A stretch of 64,000 bases of DNA from Zanthoxylum bungeanum (GCA_019454045.1 SKCR01047743.1:1-64000); one strand, 5' to 3'; counted from the stretch's first letter, positions 12,013-23,432 are shown. Translations and numbers: made by a program. The notes: generated by a model not told the origin, from the sequence alone.

Positions 12013-12559
12013 TGTGGACAACAGAACCTGGGCGACGCCGTTTCTAGGCTCGCATTTCTGGTTGGGAAGTACTAAATAATATGGAGTCGCCACCCGGTGT
12101 GAACCGGGACACAAGATTTAAGGCCGCACTCACCCCTCGCAAGGGAAGACCTCAAACCGTGGGTCGGAATGGTCCCTTACTCATGTCACTTGTAATGAAA
12201 GGATTTATGTAACAATTTAATCGAGCTAAGTAAATTTATTCCACAAATATCATGCTTCTAGATTCATATGCATACATCAACAAGTTCATCACAACATGCA
12301 ACATCACATGACAATCTCATGAACATATTTCAATCCTATGATATGGAAAACTAAGAACAACCTAATCATGCTTGAGTACTATCTCACGAGCCTATTAACC
12401 AAATAACCTGCTAACAGCCTAATCATGCTTGAATACAATCCCAAGAACACATATAATGGATAAATGCAAGAATACAAATAATACGGTTGGCTATAAACAC
12501 AAGAAAGATCAACCAAGAGACAATTATGCACGAATATGATAAGACAGACTCAGTTCAGT

Positions 12560-12830
12560 GTGTACGCGTTCGTAAACGCGTTCGAACGGTAAACATAAGG
12601 TTCGCGTTCGTGTATGGTGTTGATAACGCGTTCGAACGGAAATAAGACAGAATGCTCGCGTTCTTATGGCGTTTGATAACGCGTTCGAACGTAAAATGAA
12701 ACAGAATGCTCGCGTTCGTATGGCGTTTGATAACGCGTTCGAACGAAAGTGAGACCTGATGCATGACAGGCAAAATACATGCGCGCGAGTTCGAGTTGCG
12801 TTCGTAAACGCGTTCGAACGGGAACAGACC
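12560..12830. repeat. LTR minisatellite around the palindrome CGTTCGAACG
   Basis: Five units of about 50-75 bp each contain CGTTCGAACG, mostly preceded by GATAACG or GTAAACG and followed by a short A-rich spacer and GCTCGCGTTCGTATGG. The equivalent array in the other LTR is at 19780-20040, also five units. Minus-strand open frames here are translations of the repeat. Confidence 0.85.
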
Positions 12831-12934
12831 TGATGCATGAAATAGGACGCAATACATAAATGACAAAATAAAAGGGGCGCGTCGAAGTACTGCCGTAAAG
12901 GTGGCCTTTTGGGGGCTCTTGATCTCTCAAAAGA

Positions 12935-13330
12935 GAGGACCTTTAGACCAACATACTAAGCCCATGCGCTCGACTGAATCATGCTACATAGAATGAAAAG
13001 CAATAATATTAAACATAGTGTGCCCGATTGAACGTATCTTGTATCCAACCGAACACACATCAACCGGCGCGGCAAAGCCTCGTGGTAAAGGGCTTTAGCC
13101 CCTCCCCATAGGGGATCTCACATCGCACTTACTAAGCCCATGCGCTCGGTTGAATCATGCATACAAAAATAAAGACAATCATATCAAACTAAGTATGTCC
13201 GATTGAACGTATTTCGCATTCAACCGAACACACATCAATCGGTGCGGCAGAGCATCGTGGTGAAGGATTTTAACCCTCCGATTAGGGAACCTTTCATCGC
13301 ACTTACTAAGCCCATGCACTCAATCGTATC
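12935..13330. repeat. LTR tandem repeat of about 190 bp
   Basis: Two full units and part of a third share CTTACTAAGCCCATGCGCTC, a GATTGAACGTAT block, CCGAACACACATCAA and a GCGGCA..GC.TCGTGGT block. The same array occurs in the other LTR at 20165-20560. Confidence 0.75.
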
Positions 13331-14747
13331 ATACGGGAATAAACAACATGCAGAATTTAAATAACAAGAAATAGATAGACCAAATCAACACAAAACAAGA
13401 GAAGGTGCCGTTTACTCAAGTGGTACGTGGAGTTGTGTCCCAAGTACAGACCGCACTACCGTCCATTCGGATTCGGCTACGGAATTTACGTCTGGGTTTC
13501 CATCCTATATACCACAGAAGAGACGACACTCTTCCATTTCATTCAAGGCACAACATGCATCCATAAACGACTCTCATGCGAATAAAATTCAATAACAAAA
13601 GAAACGGATAGAAACTAATGAAAAAGTGCCCTCAGGTCTAACCTTTTAAGTCGTCTCTCGGACTCGCGTTTCAAGAAGATCGGAGGGGTGGTAAAGCTCC
13701 GCAACTCTTCCGGTTCACTGGTTCACTGCTCTCGTTCGTGTCTTATTGTTTTGGGTCGTCGTCCGTCCTCCGTCTTTTGCTGCGTTTGTTTTGACTCGAT
13801 TCGCTGCCGCTTGCCACTGTTTTGCTGCTATATTTAGTTACTGTTTTGGGATGTTTTGGCTACTGTTTTGGGTGTTATTTTTGGTGGTGTTATGGTGTGG
13901 TTCGGGGGCTGTTTTATGTGTGTGTTTAGGGCTGTTTGGGATGTGTTTTTCGGTGAGGTGAGGGGGCTGTTCGGGATGTGTTTTTGGTCAAGGCGATGGG
14001 AGTTCTTTGGGTTTGTGATCTTTGTTATTGAGAGTGAGGGAATTGTGTCTATGAGCTTGGGTGTTTCTTATGTGAATGAGCTCGCTAGCCCTGAGAAGGT
14101 TGGTGAAGGGTTCTTTTTATAGGCAAAAGGGTTAGGCTTGACAAGGAAAGGGATTGATTGGCTTGGATAAGGGAAGTCAAAGATTGATGGGGACAAATCT
14201 TGGCTAGATAGGGAAGGTTGAATATTTAGTTTATGTTAATTAGGCATACAATATTTTAAAGTTGGGAATAATATATTGGTTGATTGATTTTAACTTGGTA
14301 TGATTATATTTGATTGGTTTAGATTAGGCATTTAGTTGTTGGTTGATTTAATTAGGCATGCAATTTCTTTAATTTGTGTAAGTATTTTATTTAATTGGTA
14401 TATGATTTTTAGATTTGTTTTGATTTCACCATGTGTTAAATATGTGTTTTAAGTGGGCTTTGGCGTGTGGGCCAAGGGTTTGGGCGAATTGGGCTTAATG
14501 TGAGGCTAGCAGCAAAACCAGAATTACCGACACCGTTCGAACGCTTACTCGAATGCGGCACCAACGTCCGCAATCTGCCTTATGTTCGAACGAAGTAACG
14601 AACGCAGCACCAGCGAAAACAGTGAACCTTGTTTATTCTGAATTCCCCTTCCGATGTCCGTTTTCCGTGACCTCCGTGACTTAAAAGGTAGTGTCTCCAA
14701 AATGAGACTCATCATAGGGACTCATGTGTAAAAATGCAGTGCCTACA

Positions 14748-14759
14748 GTCGCCCCACTT
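14748..14759 (-). other. Polypurine tract of element B
   Basis: The minus strand reads AAGTGGGGCGAC directly before the LTR start TGTAGGC. Together with the primer site at 19203-19220 it shows that B is a minus-strand element with both priming sites kept. Confidence 0.75.
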
Positions 14760-14959
14760 GATGGGACTTGTGTAATGTGCAACAGTGACAATCCTATCAA
14801 AGTATGCAATGCATTTTCACTTACCTGGCTCGCCAGCTGCCACTTTGACTTACAATGTGTTGAGTTGAGTTGATTGGATGGTGAGGTACTGCGACCCCTG
14901 GTTCATTCCCGAACCGTGCTTCCATTCTTGGAGTGTCATTCCCATCTTGTTCATTCTCG

Positions 14960-16230
14960 AACTGTGTTGAGATGAGGCTATATTCCTCTCGAGCTTTATT
15001 CCCGAACTGTTGAGGTGAGGCTTTATTCCTCCCGAGCTTTATTCCCGAACTGTTGAGGTGAGGCTTTATTCCTCCCGAGCTTTATTCTCGAACTGTTAAG
15101 ATGAGGCTTTATTCCTCCGAGCTTTGTTCCCGAACTGTTGACATGAGGCTTTATTCCTGAACTGTGTTGAGATGAGGCTTTATTCCTCTAGGCTTTCTTC
15201 CTTCAATTATGTTGATCGTGGGCTTTGTTCCCGAATTGTTGTAGAGAGTGAGCTTTGTTCCCTGACTGTGTTAACTGTGGGCTTTATCCATGAACTGAGC
15301 TGAATGCAGGCTTTCTTCCTGAATTGTACTGAATGTGGGCTTTATTCCCGAACTGCACTAGATGTGGGCTTTATTCCCGTACTGAGCTGAATGCAGGCTT
15401 TCTTCCTGAAATGAACTGAATGTGGGCTTTATTCCCGAGTTTGCTGGACGTAGGCTTTCTTCCTGAATTGTATTGAATGTGGGCTTTATTCCCGAACTGC
15501 ACTGAATGTGGGCTTTATTCCCGTACTGAGCTAAATGCAGGCTTTCTTCCTGAACTAAACTGAATGTGGGCTTTATTCCCGAGTTTGCTGGACGTAGGCT
15601 TTCTTCCTGAATTGTATTGAATGTGGGCTTTATTCCCGAACTGCACTGAGTGTGGGCTTTATTCCCGAACTGTGCTGACATGAGGCTTTCTTCCCCATGA
15701 GCTTTGTTCTCAAACTATACTGATATGAGGCTTTCTTCCCCTTGAGTTTGTTCTCAAACTATACTGACATGAGGCTTTCTTCCCCTTAAGCTTTGTTCTC
15801 AAACTATACTGATATGAGGCTTTCTTCCCCTTGAGCTTTGTTCTCAAAAATACTGATATGAGGCTTTCTTCCCCTTGAGCTTTATTCCCAACTATACTGA
15901 TATGAGGCTTTCTTCCCCTTGAGCTTTGTTCTCAAACTATACTGATATGAGGCTTTCTTCCCCTTGAGCTTTATTCCCGAACTATACTGACATGAGGCTT
16001 TGTTCCTGGATTGTACCGAATGTAGGCTTTATTCCCGAGCTGAACTAAATATAGGCTTTCTTCCTTAACTGATATGGGCCTCGCCCTCCATCTGATATGG
16101 GCCTCGCCCCCGAGCTGACATGGGCCTCGCCCCCAAGCTAAAGATGATGTGGGCCTCGGCCCTGAACTGATACTGATGTGGGCCTCGCCCTCAAACTGAT
16201 ATTGATATGGGCCTCGCCCCTATGTTGATA
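14960..16230 (-). repeat. Compound tandem-repeat array in element B
   Basis: Four related blocks follow one another. 14960-15190 is built on GAGGCTTTATTCCTCCCGAGC, 15240-15660 on GGGCTTTATTCCCGAACTG alternating with GCAGGCTTTCTTCCTGAA, 15660-16010 on GAGGCTTTCTTCCCC followed by GAGCTTTGTTCTCAAACTAT, and 16070-16225 on ATGGGCCTCGCCC. Unit length shifts from block to block, so the array seems to have grown by repeated local amplification. It lies between gag and the downstream LTR, where pol would be expected. The long minus-strand frame at 15358-15681 is the repeat read in phase. Confidence 0.9.
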
Positions 16231-16795
16231 TTGATGCTAATATTGATGCTTCTGACTGGCTTTCATTTGCCGCTTTCTCTCTTTCTTCTTCAAATCCTGT
16301 GAATACAAAACAAACACAAAACACAAAAAGGAATGCAAAATATGTTAGTGTATGCATGCATGCGTGAATGAGTTTCCTATCTCGTTGGGTTAGCTCTTCC
16401 GTCAATTCCATTGATGACCATTCTTCTCTTAGGGAAAGTACCATTTCCACCTGTCTACCCTGATTTGTTCCAGGAACCTGTTTCTTTCCAAGTCTAACAG
16501 TTTCACTGTCTCCATTTCCTAATTCCTGAATGGCTAACTTATCTTTTCTGCTTGCTTCTTTTGAGGATTCCCTACGCTCTGAGCATCACATTACCAAGAT
16601 TGAACACACTCATGTTGCAAGTTTGAAAGTAATAGTCTTAGGCAAATAAATGAAATGATCGCCTTTATTATTGTTGAGGAAACGTTCGAACAGGTAAACA
16701 AAATCAATGTCTTTATTAAAAGTGCAAGATAAACTAGGAGAAAACAGTGCCCTCTTCTTCAACCCATGGTTCTTCACCATTGTTATCCCTTATTC
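16231..16795. other. Element B, non-coding spacer after gag
   Basis: No domain is visible on either strand. The minus frame at 16220-16450 has a hydrophobic run but no family motif. The spacer separates the repeat array from the gag end. Confidence 0.45.
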
Positions 16796-18065
16796 CTATG
16801 AAGCTGAGTGGTTGAGAGTTCGGAGGACAAGGGTTTCGGGTAGGCCAGAGTTGATCATGTAGTTGGGTAGGGGATTTCTGTGTGTGTTGGGTTGTTCTTT
16901 CTCTGGGTCGGGTATTGTATGGGCATCGATGAGGTTTTGGATTTCATGTTTGAGGCGGGCGCAGTTGTCGGTGTCATGGCATTTTTCTTGGTGGAAGTGA
17001 CAGTATAAGTTTAAGTTCATGTGAGGTGGCACAGGATTTGGAATGGGCCTAGGTTCCAAAGGTTTTAAGAGTCCTTGCGCCTTCAGCTTTTCGAATACCG
17101 TTGACAGAGGCTTACCAAGGTTAGAAAATCGTCTGTTCTTAATGGCAGTGACCTCAGCAGTAGCAGGCATAGTCCCTGAATGTCCCCCAATATTCATTCT
17201 GTTCTGTCCATAAAACTTTCTGTTCTCGGCTTCCTCCTCCTCAATATCCATAACGGTCTCCCTCAGCTGTCGAAAATCAGTAATCATCGAAGTCATTCTC
17301 CTCAGTTTGCCATAAATAGAGGGCTTGGTGCCCTGATGATCATTTTGATCTGGTCCTTTTCTGAGGGCCGGGTCTGCATCTTCAGAAGCTGGCTCCTCCA
17401 GCGGTCCACATATTCCTTGAAATTTTCCTCCGGCTTCTGCTTGATATTTTCTAAGTCACGGAGTGACAAGTCAATCTCCAGGTCCGTGACATATTGTTTT
17501 AAGAAAGCATCAGCTAGCTCCCTCCAATCTTCCTTAACCTGCTTGTCCAGGTTATGGTACCATACTACGGGTGCCCCCTCGAGTGGCATCCCAAACATTT
17601 TCTGTACCTGGCGCTGAGACAAGCCAACTGAACTCAGAACAGACACATACTGACGGAGATGCACCCTCGGATCTCCATTCCCATTGAACTTAGCCAAATC
17701 CGGCATCTTAAACTGCGCTGGCCACTGCTCCTCAAACTTCATTGTCTCATAATCTAGCAAATCTTCATTCTTACCCCTCCTCTTGCGGGTAACGAATTCA
17801 ACCTGATCCATGAGTTTCTGTATCTCGGCTTGAGACCCAATCACTCTGTCTGTTGCATACTCTGCCATATCATCATCAAAAGTGGGGATATCATCCCCCA
17901 ACCCATTCGGAGGCTCCTCGCGCCTTACATTCTCAGAATTTCCCCCAGCACGGGGCACAGCCATATTTGTCATGGCAGTAGTCAAGGCTTGCAATTGTTC
18001 AGTGACCTTGGCGAGACCGTTTTCAACTGATCCATACGGGACACCTCAATATCTGATTCACTCAT
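16796..18065 (-). pseudogene. gag of element B, frameshifted
   Basis: This is retrotransposon gag, the structural capsid and nucleocapsid protein. Minus-strand reading starts at ATG 18065 (SESDIEVSRMDQL), shifts frame near 18030, then reads 17994-17302 with the retrotransposon-gag core (MPDLAKFNGNGDP, then PLEGAPVVWYHNL and FLKQYVTDLEI). It shifts again near 17311 and continues through 17296-16796. The last part has a zinc-knuckle-like CHFHQEKCHDTDNC. The gag ends at 16796 and no protease, RT or integrase follows. Two frameshifts mean this copy is inactive, but the domain order is intact. It resembles gag of Tat/Ogre-group elements, which fits the primer site. Confidence 0.8.
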
Positions 18066-18224
18066 GTCTGTTTCCAGTATTTTGATGAGTCTTCCCTTTT
18101 TTCTAACCCAACGGGGATCTATGATGGCTTTCAGAACACAAGGGTTAACATGATGTATGTATGCATGATGTGCATAAGAGGCATATAACATATAAATCAT
18201 ACTAAGTCAATAAAATTTTCAAAC

Positions 18225-18700
18225 CAGTCGGCCCATTATCATTTTAGAAGCTTTTGGGCTGACTGTCATAGGAGTGAACTCATCCCAGTTTAAATGGCCC
18301 AACGAGTTTAATGTCTCATGGCAAGGAGCCAACTAAATCCAATGGTAACATTCCGAACACAAGCACAAGGTGGCTCATCAACACATAGAAGCCTTTGGCC
18401 CAATCGTCATAAAATACGTTCTTGTCCCATTTAATGGCCCAACAAGCCCATATCTCATGACAAAAGACACAGATGGATTCAAATAGCAATGTTCTCAACA
18501 TAATCATACAAGGAAGATATTATAAACATAAAATAATAACTTCTACCGTGTGGCCCACCATCATTTCAGAAGCTTTGGGCCTAATTGTCATAAGATACGA
18601 ACCTGCCCCATTTAAATGGCCCAGCAAGTTCGCATTTTTGACAAAGAGTCCAATTCATCCAAATGATAATGGTCCTAAAGCACAAGGAAATATTTGTTAT
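18225..18700. repeat. Degenerate 150-160 bp tandem repeat, three units
   Basis: Three units share CATTTCAGAAGC(C)TTTGG, a GTCATA..ATACG block and CCATTTAAATGGCCCA. They lie between the primer site and gag of element B, in its 5' leader. The unit includes the palindrome CCATTTAAATGG in the third copy. No gene is seen. Confidence 0.7.
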
Positions 18701-19202
18701 AGGCTATACACCCGGTCTACGCATGGGTTCGTGAGAGTGTGGACAAAGGCTCTCATCGGCGAAGGGTGGCCCACAACTAGGTCTCCCCCATCAAGGGTTC
18801 GAGCACCCAAGTGAGCACATCCTTTTTTATACACTAAGGTACGTGCCAATGAGCTATGGTGTGTGACAGACTGTCAAATGGATTTCCCGTTGTAGATTCC
18901 CCAGAGGGAAGGTGGAGCGAGGCTCACTTAAATACCCAAGCCTCTTAGGCTCTTATCGCTTGTTGTCAGGAATAAACAACGAGTCCTCCAAATTAGTCCA
19001 TCACAAAAGGCTACGAGTAGATGGCTATCTAGGTGTCTTCACAGCTTTTCCTTCTAGAAAGGTAGTGAGTGAAGGAAGACACTGAACCATTACCTAGCCT
19101 CAAAGTGCCCTTGATTAAACCCCCACTTTATCCACTATAGACATGGCCAATTAAAACATAAATCCAAACATTACAAGACAATATTTCGGGGCCAACTCTC
19201 TA
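18701..19202. other. Element B leader, no gene seen
   Basis: Leader between the primer site and the leader repeats. It contains no domain on either strand. Full Ogre elements carry an extra ORF upstream of gag; I see no trace of one here. Confidence 0.45.
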
Positions 19203-19220
19203 TCCCCAGTGCAGTCGCCA
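19203..19220 (-). other. Primer binding site of element B, tRNA-Arg-like
   Basis: The minus strand reads TGGCGACTGCACTGGGGA three bases beyond the LTR end. This is close to the TGGCGACTCnnCTGGGGA site described for Ogre/Tat elements and attributed to tRNA-Arg; that assignment is from memory. Confidence 0.65.
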
Positions 19221-19223
19221 GAC

Positions 19224-21302
19224 TGTGGACAACAGAACCTGGGTGACGCCGTTTCTAGGCTCGCATTTCTGGTTGGGAATACTAAATAATATGGAGCCGC
19301 CACCCGTGTGAACCGGGACAAAGATTTAAGGCCGCACTCACCCCTCGCAAGGGAATACCTCATACCGTTGGGTTCGGAATGGTCCCTTACTCATGTCACT
19401 TGTAATGAAAGGATTTATGTAACAATTTAATCGAGCTTAAGTAACATTTATTTCCACAAATATCATGCTTCTAGATTCATATGCATACATCAACAAGTTC
19501 GTCACAACATGCAACATCACATGACAATCTCATGACATATTTCAATCCTATGATATGGAAAACTAAGAACAACCTAATCATGCTTGAGTACTATCTCACG
19601 AGCCTATTAACCAAATAACCTGCTAACAGCCTAATCATGCTTGAATACAATCCCAAGAACACATAGAATGGATAAATGCAAGAATACAAATAATACGGTT
19701 GGCTATATAACACAAGAAAGATCAACCAAGAGACAATTATGCACGAATATGATAAGACAGACTCAGTTCAGTGTGTGCGCGTTCGTGTAGCGTTCGTAAA
19801 TGCGTTCGAACGGTAAACAGAAGGTTCGCATTCATATGGCGTTTGATAACGCGTTCGAACGGAAATGCGACAGAATGCTCGCTTTCGTATGGCGTTTGAT
19901 AACGCGTTCGAACGTAAATGAAACAGAATGCTCGCGTTCGTATGGCGTTTGATAACGCGTTCGAACGAAAGTGAGACCTGATGCATGACAAGGCAAAATA
20001 CATGCGCGTTCGATTTGCGTTCGTAAACACGTTCGAACGGGAACAGACCTGATGCATGAAATGGGACGCAATACATAAATGACAAAATAAAGGGGCGCGG
20101 CGAAGTACTGCCGTAAAGGTGGCCTTTTGGGGCTCTTGATCTCTCAAAGAGAGGACCTTTAGACCAACATACTAAGCCCATGCGCTCGACTGAATCATGC
20201 ATACATAGAATGAAAAGCAATAATATTAAACATATGTGCCCGATTGAACGTATCTTGTATCCAACAGAACACACATTAACCGGCGCGGTAAAGCCTCGTG
20301 GTAAAGGGCTTTAGCCCTTCCCCATAGGGGATCTCACATCGCACTTACTAAGCCCATGCGCTCGGTTGAATCATGCATACAAAAATAAAGACAATCATAT
20401 CAAACTAAGTATGTCCGATTGAACGTATTTCGCATTCAACCGAACACACATCAATCGGTGGCGGCAGAGCATCGTGGTGAAGGATTTTAACCCTCCGATT
20501 AGGGAACCTTTCATCATCGCACTTACTAAGCCCATGCACTCAATCGTATCATAACGGGAATAAACAACATGCAGAATTTAAATAACAAGAAATAGATAGA
20601 CCAAAGCAACACAAAACAAGAGAATGTGTCGTTTACTACTCAAGTGGTACGTGGAGTTGTGTCCCAAGTACAGACAGACCGCACTACCCATACGTCCATT
20701 CGGATTCGGCTATGGAATTTACGTCTGGGTTTCCATCCTATATACCACAAGAGACGACACACTTCCATTTCATTCAAGCCACAACATGCATCCATAAACG
20801 ACTCTCATGCGAATAAAATTCAATAACAAAAGAAACAGATAGAAACTAATGAAAAAGTGCCCTCCCTCAGGTCTAACCTTTTAAGTCGTCTCTCGGACTC
20901 GCGTTTCATGAAGATCGGAAGGGGTTAAGCTCCGCAACTCTTCCGGTTCACTGGTTCACTGCTCTCGTTCGTTGTCTTATTGTTTTGGGTCGTCGTCCTC
21001 TGTCTTTTGCTGCTGTTTTGACTCCGATTCGCTGCCGCTGCCACTGTTTTGCTGCTGCATTTTAGTTACTATTTTTGGGATGTTTTGGCTACTGTTTGGG
21101 TGTTATTTTCGGTGGTGTTATGGTGTGGTTCGGGGGGCTGTTTTATTTGTGTGTTTAGGGCTGCTTGGGATGTGTTTTTCGGTGAGGTGAGGGGGCTGTT
21201 CGGGATGTGTTTTTTGGTCAAGGCGATGAGAGTTCTTGGGTTTGTGATCTTTTGTTATTGAGAGTGAGGGAGAATTGTTCTATGAGCTGGGTGTTTCTTA
21301 TG
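19224..21302 (-). mobile_element. Upstream LTR of element B, first part, minus strand
   Basis: This stretch is colinear with 12013-14055 of the other B LTR, including the CGTTCGAACG array (19780-20040) and the 190-bp array (20165-20560), with scattered small indels. Element A interrupts it at 21302/21303 and the rest resumes at 33381. Open frames on both strands are shared with the other LTR and reflect repeats, not genes. Confidence 0.85.
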
Positions 21303-21602
21303 TGATGAGTGATATTTATATCACTATTTCTCACTCATTTGACCTAATGTTTTGTATTGTTTCTCGAGTTTTATGAACGTTTTGATGTGTTTTGTTGTTA
21401 TTTTGCAGATAAATAAAGTCTGGACAGCACTGGAGGCAATTGGGGTAAAAACCGGACAAAAATGCGTCAACATGAATATTTTCATCTTCTGCGCGTCGCG
21501 ACGCTGGATCATTGCGCGCCGCGACGCCCAACATGCACCGGTTTTGCTAAAATGCGCCGGGTCAACGGTCAACAATTTGAAAAGTTTGACTTTGCTAACG
21601 TG

Positions 21603-21921
21603 CGCCGTGCCACGTGTCACCATCACAGAAGACTTGCTAACTTACGCTGCCACGTGTCATCATCACAACGGTGCCGACAATCATCATCTATGCTATCTTG
21701 CGCCAGGACACGTGTCAACATCATAACGGCCTTGCTAAAATGCACCCATGCCACGTGTCACGATCACACGCTGCCGAAAATCTTACCTCATGGTGACGTA
21801 AGCAATGACGTCATGAACAGTGCCACATCATCAGATAAGATCTGAGTCAACGAACCAGCAAGTGACACGTGTCACTGTAGCGCGCGTCGCGACGCGCAGA
21901 CCCTATCGACGCCTATAAATA
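21603..21921 (+). promoter_or_regulatory. LTR promoter: G-box array, as-1-like site and TATA box
   Basis: Five CACGTGTC sites start at 21611, 21651, 21709, 21752 and about 21867; the last lies in the perfect 16-bp palindrome AGTGACACGTGTCACT (21861-21876). An as-1-like pair TGACGTAAGCAATGACGTCA lies at 21794-21813, with two TGACG cores 12 bp apart. TATAAATA follows at 21914-21921. ACGT-core sites bind bZIP or bHLH factors and as-1 sites bind TGA factors, so stress- or hormone-responsive transcription is a reasonable inference. The 3' LTR keeps the same layout (as-1-like copy at 32144-32163). Confidence 0.65.
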
Positions 21922-22196
21922 GAGCGCGAGATTTCAGTTTTTGTTGTACCATTTCCTCCCACTTCTTTGATGTAGTTAGGGAGTTTTTCTCTGTCTAAGT
22001 TTCTTTAATATAGTTTTGTAATTTTTAATTAAGTTCTGTAATAATAATATTTACTTTCTTTATTTTACAGTTTTTACTACTTATTATGAGGAGGTAACTT
22101 CCCTCTGTTAAGGTAAAAGGTAATTCTTTTACTATTGCTTCTTAGATTATTCTCCCATAATTATAATATATTCAAGTTTTAAATTGACTTAATCAG

Positions 22197-22415
22197 GATA
22201 CCGCCAGATTGGTCGGTGGGTATAAATTCATATTCCGATTCCGCCTTTATGGCTGGTTATTTTGGTTCCGCCTATATGGCTGGTTGTTTTCATTCCGCCT
22301 TTATGGCTGGTTATTTTCACTCCGCCTATATGGCTGGTTTATATTAATGATTCCGCCTTTATGGCTGGTTGTTTTTTAACTGATTAAATCAAATATACCG
22401 CCTATATGGCTGGTT
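22197..22415 (+). repeat. Interspersed CCGCCTATATGGCTGGTT repeat in LTR
   Basis: Six to seven copies of CCGCC(TA/TT)TATGGCTGGTT are separated by AT-rich spacers of variable length. The same motif array occurs in the 3' LTR (32571-32785) and in variant form (CCGCCTATATGGTCGGTT) in the LTRs at 1545-1700 and 59385-59525. Confidence 0.85.
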
Positions 22416-23326
22416 GGTAATGTTTTGCAAAGCTTATTTATTTATGGGAGAAATCTAATTAGTATATAGTAGAAGTAATTCCTTTTACCTTAGCAATTAT
22501 TTTAATTCACTTTCAGCATTTATTTTATTTACTACCGCATTTACTTTATGCAATTTTATTTTAAGTCTTTTAAGTTCTTAGCCTTAGTTATGTGTCGTAG
22601 CTAAGTTAGTTATCTAGGGTTGTGATGAATTTCAATTAAACCTGTTTATAAGGGTTAGATTATAGTTTGGGTAATTTAAAGATTTATTTATTGAGTCTTA
22701 ATCTTAATGCTCTTTAATTAACTGGCCATTAATTAAATTGATTAGGTAAACTTAAAATGAACTAGACATAGGGATTTTAAGTTTAAGACCTTAGACTCAT
22801 AGCCACACGATCTTCCTTGAGGATAGATAACATAGAGATTTCCTTACAGGATAGGAATATACCTGTTGGGCGGGGGTAGCCATAATTGGAACTTAATCTT
22901 AATGAATCTAGGTAATTTGGTTGACATAGGCATATGGTTCAATTGGATTATACTAGGTATTTGTAATTGACCATCGGAAGAGGCTTTGCATAAATTAGTG
23001 TTTCAGGTTAATAAATTGATATATTACCCAACTATAGGATAACTACTTCATCTTTTAAATAATATTGAAATAAATCACAACCCTGGATAGTTTTTATAAA
23101 TTAATTTTCATCATTTCGCTTAAGCAAAAGTTATTTACTTGTTTTAAATTTAGAATCATCGCCTTTTTCCAACCAAATCAATCAATCTGTTAGATACCAG
23201 TAAACAGTTAACCTCATATAAATTGATAACAAAAGTTTTAAGTCCTCGTGGGATCGATACTTTTTATACTACTTGAACGATACGTACGCTTGCGTTATAC
23301 GTGTGTGTTTACGCCGGTCAAGTTTT

Positions 23327-23344
23327 TGGCACCGTTGCCGGGGA
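23327..23344 (+). other. Primer binding site of element A
   Basis: TGGCACCGTTGCCGGGGA starts six bases after the LTR end. It fits the tRNA-Asp-type primer known for Athila-group elements (usually TGGCGCC, here TGGCACC). Confidence 0.8.
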
Positions 23345-23432
23345 CTTAGTTATCTTTTATTATTAGTTTAGGGGTTAGATACTTTTACTTATTGTTTTTG
23401 TTTTCTTGTGTTTCAAGTTCTCAGAAAACTTC

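Larger units (their letters stand above)
12013..14747 (-). mobile_element. Downstream LTR of element B (Ogre/Tat-like), minus strand
   Basis: This TG...CA LTR is about 2735 bp. On the minus strand it starts TGTAGGCACTGCA at 14747 and ends CTGTTGTCCACA at 12013. It matches the copy at 19224-21302 plus 33381-33957 closely throughout. It contains two internal arrays (12560-12830 and 12935-13330) and a G/T-rich plus-strand stretch (13746-14122) whose open frames are not credible genes. The gag frame between the LTRs fixes the orientation. Confidence 0.85.
21303..23320 (+). mobile_element. 5' LTR of element A (Athila-type)
   Basis: This 2018-bp LTR starts TGATGAGTGATATT and ends GCCGGTCA, six bases before the primer site. 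The same sequence restarts at 31652. It is GC-rich in the first 600 bp (a regulatory array) and AT-rich after the TATA box. Positions 22197-22415 hold the short CCGCCTTTATGGCTGGTT repeat. Open frames 21352-21845 run through the regulatory array and recur in the other copies, but show no protein family. Confidence 0.9.

Noticed and set aside
13746..14122. Hydrophobic open frames resembling membrane proteins
   Set aside because: They come from G/T-rich LTR DNA and are broken by indels in the copies at 20972-21261 and 33349-33648.
15358..15681. 107-codon minus-strand frame with repeated SGIKPTF units
   Set aside because: It is the tandem repeat read in phase; unit lengths elsewhere in the array are not multiples of three.
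14960..16230. CRISPR-like repeat-spacer pattern
   Set aside because: Spacers are themselves repeats, unit length drifts and the setting is a plant retrotransposon.
21352..21845. Overlapping 124- and 127-codon frames in the A LTR
   Set aside because: They cover the G-box array. Indels between LTR copies change the frame, and no domain is visible.
23327..23344. tRNA gene at the primer sites
   Set aside because: Only the 18-nt complement of a tRNA end is present; no cloverleaf can be formed.
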